A program made the translations under genes and the position numbers. Positions 46,600 to 53,494 of a stretch of 64,000 nucleotides of DNA are shown piece after piece (within the stretch, counting starts at the first letter, position 1; each line of letters begins with the position of its first letter). The notes beneath the pieces were generated by a model that saw only the letters and a program-made list of their open reading frames with translations, made no database searches and was not told the origin of the DNA. Source of the stretch: Phycisphaerae bacterium (GTDB taxonomy: Bacteria; Planctomycetota; Phycisphaerae; UBA1845); the NCBI GenBank assembly GCA_029260215.1, contig JAJDDQ010000087.1, forward strand, positions 40,382-104,381. The letters are read 5' to 3'.

Positions 46600-47886
46600 T
46601 CAAGGATTGAGGATCGCACGCACCGTCGACACACATAGCCCAGGCGGAACGGTCGCAGTGGCCGTGGCCGTCGAGAACGCCAACGTGCCCGCCAAGGGTG
46701 TCGACGTCGTAACGATCAGCGGAAAATCATTCGGATAAATGTAAACGTCCGCCGTCGCGCCGGGAGCCACGTTCGTCGCTTCAATCTCAAACACGACAGG
46801 TTGATCGTTGTCGATCACCACATCAGGGTTAAGGAAATCCGCGGCTGGCGCACTGGGCACAGGAATCCCGTCGATGGTTACGACACGCACCGACGGCATG
46901 TTTTGACTGGTGAGAATTGGCGTATTCATCGTTAGACCCGCGATCCGCATTGTTTCTGGGACAAACGACTCGATGGTCAATCCGGTGTATTCAGTCGATT
47001 CAATCCTCAGATAGCCCACACCAGCGCTTGAAATGCGTCCATCGACGCTCAAGATTCCGCCACCACCGACCGTCGGTGCTATAAGCCGAATAGACCCGCC
47101 GGAACCTGCGAACAACAAAGTAGGTCCCAGACCAAATCCTCCATCGCCACCGACTCCCCCGTCAGCCCGAATCTCGCCACCTCCATTCGTCACTCGAATC
47201 TCTTCCGAACTGGCAATCAGGAGGGCCCCTCCTCCAGCACCTCCACCGGCGCCTCCTGTATCGTTTGGGCAGCCGCCTCCACCGGATCCGCCGCTCATCG
47301 GTTGCTGGAGAATGTTTCCGTAAGTGACCTGTCCTGTTCCTCCCGCACATTTGTTTCCGTGTGAGGCGCAACTGTAGATTTGCGAGAAGCAAACCGAACT
47401 TGGTACGCCGCCCCCAGGGCCGAATCCCGCTTGAGCGGCGACAGCAGAAAAATTCCCGGCCCCGCCAGGGTAGCCGCCGGGGCCTGGAATCGAAGGAATC
47501 CTGGGCCCAGCGCCATGTCCATCTTCGCCGCTCAGATTTACGACACCATCGATTCGTACTAGTCCAGTAGCAAGCCAAGTAACAGCCGCCCAGTTAAGCT
47601 CAGGGGCCCGAAGCCGAAGCGTGACACCACTCGGAATGGTGATCGTCGTGAAGTGGTAAACGTTGTCACGGTCAGGATCGAGCGGTGGGACGAAATCGTC
47701 GGGGTTGAAGATGATCGTGCCGCTCTGACCCGTGTAGTCCAGCGCCCCATCGCTCCCATCCGATCCGCTCGTGAATTGCGCCTGCGCGGTTTGGCCGGTT
47801 AGGGCCGTCGTCATCGCAACGAAGAATCCGGCAATCAGGAGGCGACGTCCTGCTGCGCGCGTGGGCGGTTTGGCTTGTAACATCAT
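46600..47886 (-). CDS. Secreted Gly-rich repeat-family protein, copy 2 of 4
   Basis: Same layout as copies 1 and 3. The signal peptide (RLLIAGFFVAMTTALTGQTA) and the first mature domain match copy 3 almost residue for residue. The Gly-rich middle differs (GGSGGGGCPNDTGGAGGGAG) and carries its own cysteine set. The C-terminal domain contains ATADVYIYPNDFPLIVTTST. ATG 47886 is chosen by the conserved GGAG leader shared with copy 3. The four genes are spaced by about 40 bases and are probably one operon. Confidence 0.82.
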   Translation of the reverse strand: MMLQAKPPTRAAGRRLLIAGFFVAMTTALTGQTAQAQFTSGSDGSDGALDYTGQSGTIIFNPDDFVPPLDPDRDNVYHFTTITIPSGVTLRLRAPELNWAAVTWLATGLVRIDGVVNLSGEDGHGAGPRIPSIPGPGGYPGGAGNFSAVAAQAGFGPGGGVPSSVCFSQIYSCASHGNKCAGGTGQVTYGNILQQPMSGGSGGGGCPNDTGGAGGGAGGGALLIASSEEIRVTNGGGEIRADGGVGGDGGFGLGPTLLFAGSGGSIRLIAPTVGGGGILSVDGRISSAGVGYLRIESTEYTGLTIESFVPETMRIAGLTMNTPILTSQNMPSVRVVTIDGIPVPSAPAADFLNPDVVIDNDQPVVFEIEATNVAPGATADVYIYPNDFPLIVTTSTPLAGTLAFSTATATATVPPGLCVSTVRAILNP

Positions 47887-47927
47887 TGCACCATCACTCC
47901 GTTGTGGCTTCTTCACATCGCTAATCA

Positions 47928-49175
47928 TCAAGGGTTGAGGATCGCACGTACCGTCGACACACATAGCCCAGGCGGTACGGTCGCAGTGGCCGTGGCCGTC
48001 GAGAATCCCAATGTGCCTATCAGGGGCGTCGACGTCGTAACGATCAGCGGAAAATCATTCGGATAAATGTAGACGTCCACCGTCGCGCCGGGGGCAACGT
48101 TCACCGCTTCAATCTCAAACACCACGGGCTGATCGTTGTCGATCACCACGTCCGGACTCACAAAATCCGCAGTGGGTGAGTTGGGAATCGAAATGCCATC
48201 GACGCTGACGACTCGGATAAATGGCGTATTCTGGTTTGTCAAAAGCGGCGTGTTTTCTGTGAGCGCGGCAACACGCCAGGGAATGTACTGAGAGAAGCCA
48301 ATACTCAATTCGGTATATTGAGTTGTCTCGATTCGTATGTAGCCAGCTCCAGCCCCAAAGGAACCAGCACCCACGTCGAGGGAACCGACGCCTCCAACGG
48401 CGGGCGCAACGAGTCGAATTGCTCCACCAGAACCCGCGTTCTGTGTTGGCGTGGAGTTTGAACCGCCACCATATCCACCTCTTGCACGGATTCTGCCTCC
48501 GCTCTGGAAGCGAATTTCCTCTGAGCTCGCTATTAGAATCGCCCCTCCGCCGGCACCACCACCGTCGCGTGTAGATAGGCCGCTTCCGCCAGATCCGCCT
48601 ATCAAGGGTTGCAAGAAGATGTTGCCGTATGTCACGAGATTGCCGGCACACGTTTTCCCATGTGTCGCACATGTTCCCGAGCCGGTGACATGTCCTGCCC
48701 CGGGACCGAACCCGTCCTGTGCAGGGGCGCCCATGAATGATCCGATACCTCCAGGGTATCCACCGGGGCCGGGAATCGATGGTGCGACCGGACCCAAATC
48801 GGTGTGTCCGACGCCGCCGGACAAATCGATATCGCCCTCGATACTGACCAAGCCCGTCGCAAGCCAAAACACGGGCGCCCAATTGAGCTCCGGAGCACGT
48901 AGAATGAGTGTTAGGTTTTCGGGGATCGTGATCGTCGTGAAGTGGTATGCGTTATCGCGGTCGGGATCGAGCGGCGGGACGAAATCGTCGGGATTGAAGA
49001 TGATCGTCCCGCTCTGCCCTGTGTAGTCCAGCGCGCCATCACTCCCATCCGAACCGCTCGTAAATTGCGCGTTCACGACTTGGCAAGTCATGGCCACGAT
49101 GATCCCAACAGCCAGGACAGTGTTGATGGCGGCCATCTTGCTCTCCCGTGATTCGGATGTGCGTTTCGACATCAT
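47928..49175 (-). CDS. Secreted Gly-rich repeat-family protein, copy 1 of 4
   Basis: First gene of the tandem set in the direction of transcription. The signal peptide differs from copies 2 and 3 (INTVLAVGIIVAMTCQVVNA), while the mature start FTSGSDGSDGALDYTGQSGT and the C-terminal VTVDVYIYPNDFPLIVTTST-like segment are conserved. The middle is Gly-rich with a short Cys pair (CATHGKTCAG). GGAG lies about 10 bases before ATG 49175. The likely location is periplasm or cell surface. Confidence 0.82.
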   Translation of the reverse strand: MMSKRTSESRESKMAAINTVLAVGIIVAMTCQVVNAQFTSGSDGSDGALDYTGQSGTIIFNPDDFVPPLDPDRDNAYHFTTITIPENLTLILRAPELNWAPVFWLATGLVSIEGDIDLSGGVGHTDLGPVAPSIPGPGGYPGGIGSFMGAPAQDGFGPGAGHVTGSGTCATHGKTCAGNLVTYGNIFLQPLIGGSGGSGLSTRDGGGAGGGAILIASSEEIRFQSGGRIRARGGYGGGSNSTPTQNAGSGGAIRLVAPAVGGVGSLDVGAGSFGAGAGYIRIETTQYTELSIGFSQYIPWRVAALTENTPLLTNQNTPFIRVVSVDGISIPNSPTADFVSPDVVIDNDQPVVFEIEAVNVAPGATVDVYIYPNDFPLIVTTSTPLIGTLGFSTATATATVPPGLCVSTVRAILNP

Positions 49176-49221
49176 TCCAACGTATCTCCGTTAACTTTGC
49201 CGTAAGATCCGCGCGGACGGC

Positions 49222-50694
49222 TCAAGGCTGATTCAGATTCTCGATGCTGAATAACGGCCCGACGAATTCCGGGTTCGGATTGTTCGGGTCGGGAAGCGTT
49301 TGGTTGTACATGGAAAACAGCGCAGCGGGCACTTCGATGACCGGCATGTTGGGGTCCGGCAGAACCTGATTGTACATCGAGAACAACGCGCTCGGAGATT
49401 CGAGACTCGGGTTGTTCGGATCGGGCGGAGTCGTGTTGTAAATTGTAAAGAGGGCGGACGGCGTCTCAATGATCAGATCGCCGGGGTCAATCGGAATGCT
49501 GGCGGGATCAAGCGGGTCGGACCCGAACTCGATCTCCTCCCCGTCGATGAATCCGTCACCGTCGGAATCGAGCGATGTCGGGTCCAGCCCGGCGAGCAAC
49601 TCGTCGCCGTCGTCCAAGCCGTCGCCGTCGGTATCCGTAAGTCCCGGGTCCGTACCCAGAACAATCTCGACGCAGTTCGCCAGAAGATCGCCGTCGGTGT
49701 CCTCGTCGCCGTCGAGTATGCCGTTGCCGTCGCTGTCGGTCTCGTCCGGATTGAGGCCTAGATTGAGTTCGATCTGGTCCGGGATGCAATCGCCGTCCAT
49801 GTCGTTCGTGCCGCGCCCGAGGAAAATGACGCCCGCATCCGTGAATCCGTCCGCCACCGGCAACAACAGGCCGACGGAGCCGATTAGCAGCATGCTCTTG
49901 GAAACCACGTCCGCACGCACGAAGAGGTTTTCATCGTTGCCCACGAACACGAGGATTGAAAAGCTGCCGTCGGCACCGGTAACGGTCGTGCCCAGCCCGC
50001 CCAGAACGGTAATCGTCACACCATCAGCCGGCGAGTCGTCGCTCATGCGCACCAGACCCGTGATGGTCGTATCAACCGTTGAGGTAAACACGTTGAGACG
50101 CTTCGTCGTCGCGACGCCGTTGTTTGTGGCTGTCACAAAAACCACACCGACGCCCTGAGCCGTGACCAGACCGTCGGGCGCGACGGTGGCGATTAGGTCA
50201 TTTGAGGTGCTGTAAGTTGTCCAAGCCGCCCTCGGTGTCACGTCGATCGTCATATCGCCGCTCACCAGCGCCAGCGTTTCGAGTTGGACGGTCTCGCCGA
50301 TGGCCAATGTTGTGTTGCATCCATTGCAGACGCCAAGCGTCATGGAAATCGGCGTCAGGGGCGGGCGATCTGTGATGGTCAAGCTGCCGACTTCGAGTGC
50401 GCCGTTGAGTGGGATTTGAAAAAAGTCGCTCAGTGTCCAGCGGACAATGCCGTTCGCATTGCTCGTGCCTTCGATACGGAAGAACTGATCGCCCAAGCCG
50501 TCAAGATCGCTGTCGACCAACGATATGTTGGGAATCACGAAGCTGCCGTCGGCGCTGACAGGAACCGTTTGGCCATTGATGGACAACGTCCACGAGTCGT
50601 CGAGTTGTGAATATACGGTTGTCACCCACGCGAACGAGACAAGCGCGACGTGAAGAATGATGCTTTGCTTCCTGCACCGAAGAAACGTCATCAT
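49222..50694 (-). CDS. Secreted TSP3/calcium-repeat protein with C-terminal tandem repeats, 490 aa
   Basis: Seen: signal peptide (ILHVALVSFAWVTTVYSQ), a Big2-like Ig domain (IATVAPDGLVTAQGVGVVFV), then a carboxypeptidase-regulatory-like strand block. Next come thrombospondin type 3-like calcium repeats (DTDGDGLDDGDELLAGLDPT, DSDGDGFIDGEEIEFGSDPL). The C-terminal 80 residues consist of four copies of a roughly 23-residue unit with core ALFSMYNQTLPDPNNP. No sorting signal is seen. It is probably a surface protein stiffened by calcium. It lies between the Gly-rich gene set and the IPTL-CTERM-like protein on the same strand. Confidence 0.85.
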   Translation of the reverse strand: MMTFLRCRKQSIILHVALVSFAWVTTVYSQLDDSWTLSINGQTVPVSADGSFVIPNISLVDSDLDGLGDQFFRIEGTSNANGIVRWTLSDFFQIPLNGALEVGSLTITDRPPLTPISMTLGVCNGCNTTLAIGETVQLETLALVSGDMTIDVTPRAAWTTYSTSNDLIATVAPDGLVTAQGVGVVFVTATNNGVATTKRLNVFTSTVDTTITGLVRMSDDSPADGVTITVLGGLGTTVTGADGSFSILVFVGNDENLFVRADVVSKSMLLIGSVGLLLPVADGFTDAGVIFLGRGTNDMDGDCIPDQIELNLGLNPDETDSDGNGILDGDEDTDGDLLANCVEIVLGTDPGLTDTDGDGLDDGDELLAGLDPTSLDSDGDGFIDGEEIEFGSDPLDPASIPIDPGDLIIETPSALFTIYNTTPPDPNNPSLESPSALFSMYNQVLPDPNMPVIEVPAALFSMYNQTLPDPNNPNPEFVGPLFSIENLNQP

Positions 50695-50770
50695 GAAACC
50701 TTCCTAGGACAAGGATCGAGACGAAGAATCAGGCTCAAACTTACGCCCGATTCTCGAAAACCTCAAACCG

Positions 50771-51637
50771 CTAACATTGTTTGCGCTCACGTGCCCGATG
50801 ATAGACGATCGTCCCGGCGGTCAGAATCAGAATCGTCATGACCACCAACCCCCACTGTGAGACAGTCGGGATGGGCGTTCCCGCGACGGTAATAGTCCCG
50901 GCGAAGGCACCAAACGGGACGGAAAAGGCGTTTGCGTCGCTTAGGGCCGAGGCAGCTCCCATTTGGATCGTGAAATCGCCATCGGCATCGAACGAGGCCG
51001 TCAGCACGACCTCAGCCAATACGTCATTCACGCCGTCAACGGCGAGAACGGTGGAGTTGTCATCGGTGATGGTGTTGATGAACACGCCGCCATCGCCGCC
51101 GTCCAAAATCACGCTAAAGAGCGGATCACGCGTAGCGTCGCCAGCGGTTATCAGGTTTTGTGAATCGAAGAAATTCGTGGCCACGACGTCTGCGGTCAGA
51201 GTCCCAACCGCCATCGGCCCCGGAACGACATCCACATCGAGCGAGTAACCCAGCAGAGGGGTGGTGTTGGAGCGGATGAGTACCAGCACGCTGACGGTAC
51301 CGCCAGGAGCCACGATCGATGCCACAGGCTCGACGATGATCTGCTCACCGCCCGGCCCGAATGCTGCAATCGCATCACCGTTCACAGGCGATTCGAATCC
51401 GCTAGCCGCCTTTCGGTACAAGGCCACATCGAGAACGTTGACCACGCCGTCAGCGTTCAAGTCGGCTGCGGAATCGGCTTGCCCGAGCGATGCACGCAGT
51501 CGGGCAGCGATGTGCTGGTCCAATCTGCCCTCTGATGCGGGTGCAGAAATGGGGAACAAGGCCGTAACAGCGAATAGGCTGGCCAGAAGCCTCGATCGTG
51601 CAAGACGGTTGTGTGCGGAGAGTTGAAGTTGTTGCAT
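50771..51637 (-). CDS. Exported dockerin-like protein with IPTxxxWG C-terminal sorting signal, 288 aa
   Basis: Seen: signal peptide (RLLASLFAVTALFPISAPAS), one dockerin-like calcium motif (DLNADGVVNVLDVALYRKAA), a cohesin-like or Ig-like beta domain with VSVLVLIRSNTTPLLGYSLD, and a C-terminal IPTVSQWGLVVMTILILTAG followed by a basic end. That tripartite end is the IPTL-CTERM type, thought to be recognised by an exosortase-like enzyme for surface attachment. ATG 51637 is selected because AAGGGGA lies about 7 bases upstream. Confidence 0.85.
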   Translation of the reverse strand: MQQLQLSAHNRLARSRLLASLFAVTALFPISAPASEGRLDQHIAARLRASLGQADSAADLNADGVVNVLDVALYRKAASGFESPVNGDAIAAFGPGGEQIIVEPVASIVAPGGTVSVLVLIRSNTTPLLGYSLDVDVVPGPMAVGTLTADVVATNFFDSQNLITAGDATRDPLFSVILDGGDGGVFINTITDDNSTVLAVDGVNDVLAEVVLTASFDADGDFTIQMGAASALSDANAFSVPFGAFAGTITVAGTPIPTVSQWGLVVMTILILTAGTIVYHRARERKQC

Positions 51638-51827
51638 CAATCGTGTCCCCTTGCAACGCCGAGCGTTGGTTGGCACGATCATACCGATCAGCTATCCAAG
51701 ATTCAATTGATAAAAAGAGTGCGGCTGCAATACTGGTAACTCTTCAGCCACGTGCAACGATTCGCGTGCGAGAATGTTAAGATAGGTAAGCTTGCGCGAT
51801 TTGCGTTGCGCTGGTATGTCATGGGGC

Positions 51828-52026
51828 ATGCATGCGGAGCGCGTGAAATCGATTGATGAGTTGGTCGACGCGGCAGTGCGCGGCGAACTGAACGAAGCGC
51901 AGACGCTGCGGCTTTGCGCGGAGTGCCCCGAGCTTGTCACACTGGCGTTGCTGGCAGCCGAGAAGCGCATCGCCGAACTACAACAGGCGTCGCACGTCCA
52001 TCAACCGGCATCTCTGCGCGGTATCG
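51828..52026 (+). pseudogene. IS66-like transposase N-terminal fragment
   Basis: About 62 codons, including SIDELVDAAVRGELNEAQTL and ELVTLALLAAEKRIAELQQA, have the look of the start of an IS66-family transposase (TnpC). The reading then stops matching near 52013 and runs into a fragment of another gene. No other part of an IS66 element was found nearby. Confidence 0.5.
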
Positions 52027-52083
52027 GGGTACATGCTGTTTACCGTCATACGCCTGAAACGATACACCTATGATCCGCGATAA
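52021..52083 (+). pseudogene. Tail fragment of a second copy of the 34-kb membrane gene
   Basis: Codons 52027-52083 read GYMLFTVIRLKRYTYDPR-stop. The intact gene at 33708-34292 ends GYMLLTVIRLKRYTYQPR-stop, and the DNA of the two tails is nearly identical (for example CGTCATACGCCTGAAACG). The fragment begins right at the end of the IS66-like fragment, marking a deletion or transposition scar. Confidence 0.75.
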
Positions 52084-52105
52084 AGAATCATTATTCGACG
52101 CAAAC

Positions 52106-52132
52106 GACGTCCAGCTGGGTGAGCTGGACGTC
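52106..52132. repeat. Perfect 11-bp hairpin
   Basis: GACGTCCAGCT and AGCTGGACGTC are perfect reverse complements around GGGTG. It lies about 200 bases past the stop of the AlbA_2 gene. There is no T-run, so it is not a clear terminator. Confidence 0.6.
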
Positions 52133-52330
52133 AGCGTTTCGAGGTCTGCGCCGAACTCGTCGGCGGTTCGCCTCAGGCGATCAGAACGTTCATCGAGTTG
52201 CACGCGTTCGCGGATCGCCGCGACTGATGGCAGACAGCCATCGGAAACGAGTGTTTCCTTGAGCGACCTTATCTCTCCACGTAGGGTAACAGGATGGATT
52301 CGGCTTTCTTGGTTCGTTTCTTGGCCATAC

Positions 52331-53494
52331 TTAGTCTTGGGCTACGCTAGGCCGTCGAATGATCGCCGTGAACTTGTTTCCATCTCGATCCTCGACAAAA
52401 TCAATGTCGGGATATTCGCGCAGCGCACGTATGACGCCGCTTCCCAAGCCTCGATACGGAAGTACCTTCGTCGCGTAGGAGGCAAGAATCGGATTGCGAA
52501 TGTTGGAGTTTCCGCTAAGGATGTTCTCGACCGTCAAGTCGTTCGGAAGATGCCCCGGACTGATTATCTCGACGCGATCGTCGAACACGAAAATACGGAT
52601 TGGTGCTGAAACGAAGTAGTCACGATGGATGAATGCATTGGCAAGTAGTTCCTCGAAGACAATTCGGGGCACTTCCGTCTTGCCTTCGGTATTTACACCC
52701 TGGCCGTTTTGCTCCTGCCGAAGATTGCGAATGATGAAGGCGAGTACCTTTTCAAACTGCGCTTCAATCCGACCGTAGATATCGGTACTATCTACGTACT
52801 TGGAAACATGAATATCCACGCCGGGATAGCAAACCGCTTTGCAGTGGCATGTCGGAGCAAGTGGAGTCGGGTCCGACGCAAAGAGAAGCGTTCCTGCTAT
52901 CGTGAGCAATCCATCTTTCAGGAGGCGCATGTTCGTAAGAACTTGGGCCAGGGGCAGATGTTGGTCATCCAAATCCACTTCAAATCGCTCTTTGTAGAAC
53001 TTCCTGAAATACGACAGCTCGATATCGGATGCGGATGTGCCAGCGACCGGCACGTCGTCACCGTGCACCAGCTGAGCACTTTGGAACATCCGTTGCAGTT
53101 CTTCCCGAGCAGTTACTCTGCGCTTATCGCTTCCACTCTTGACCCAAATTGCCCCGTTGTTGTCCACGTACGGCTTCCCCAATCCATCTGGAACCGTTAC
53201 GACTAGAATAACTCCAGTTCCAACCGCGACATTCTCAGTATGTGGATTGACGGGAGGACGAACGAGGTTTGAGGCTGCGTTGCTGACGAGCTGGTTCAGC
53301 CTTGCAACGTTCACGGTATCCAGTTCGAACACTTCACCGTCATCAGCGACGCCGATGAAAACATGCCCACCGCCCGAATTTGCAAGCGCAGCCATTTCCG
53401 CCGCAATTGATGTAGCGTTGGTCACGTCCCGCTTAAACTGATGTCGGCTGTCTTCGCCACGACTGATCGCTTCTAGGAGCTCTGTTGTTTCCAT
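52331..53494 (-). CDS. AlbA_2 (Schlafen-like) domain plus HATPase-type C-terminus, 387 aa
   Basis: Seen: the AlbA_2 opening SRHQFKRDVTNATSIAAEMA followed by ALANSGGGHVFIGVADDGEV (residues about 14-55) and IWVKSGSDKRRVTAREELQR. The C-terminal half resembles the HATPase_c_4 region (VFEELLANAFIHRDY, IRIFVFDDRVEIISPGHLPN, and the GLGSGVIRAL box). Proteins of this type are called ATP-binding or HTH-associated and often sit in defence or stress loci. It overlaps the upstream PHP-SMC gene by 22 bases, so both are made from one mRNA. METTELL at 53494 is the start. Confidence 0.85.
   Translation of the reverse strand: METTELLEAISRGEDSRHQFKRDVTNATSIAAEMAALANSGGGHVFIGVADDGEVFELDTVNVARLNQLVSNAASNLVRPPVNPHTENVAVGTGVILVVTVPDGLGKPYVDNNGAIWVKSGSDKRRVTAREELQRMFQSAQLVHGDDVPVAGTSASDIELSYFRKFYKERFEVDLDDQHLPLAQVLTNMRLLKDGLLTIAGTLLFASDPTPLAPTCHCKAVCYPGVDIHVSKYVDSTDIYGRIEAQFEKVLAFIIRNLRQEQNGQGVNTEGKTEVPRIVFEELLANAFIHRDYFVSAPIRIFVFDDRVEIISPGHLPNDLTVENILSGNSNIRNPILASYATKVLPYRGLGSGVIRALREYPDIDFVEDRDGNKFTAIIRRPSVAQD

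Noticed and set aside
45885..49151. Several open frames on both strands inside the four Gly-rich genes
   Set aside because: GGN-rich codons give long alternative frames. Only the frame with signal peptide, ribosome binding site and conserved mature start is repeated in all four copies.
51937..52325. Minus-strand open frame after the AlbA_2 gene (text such as LKETLVSDGCLPSVAAIRER)
   Set aside because: It looks partly protein-like and stays open for about 120 codons, but there is no usable start codon after the upstream TAG, and it crosses the perfect hairpin at 52106 and the two gene scars. It may be a remnant; support is too weak to annotate.
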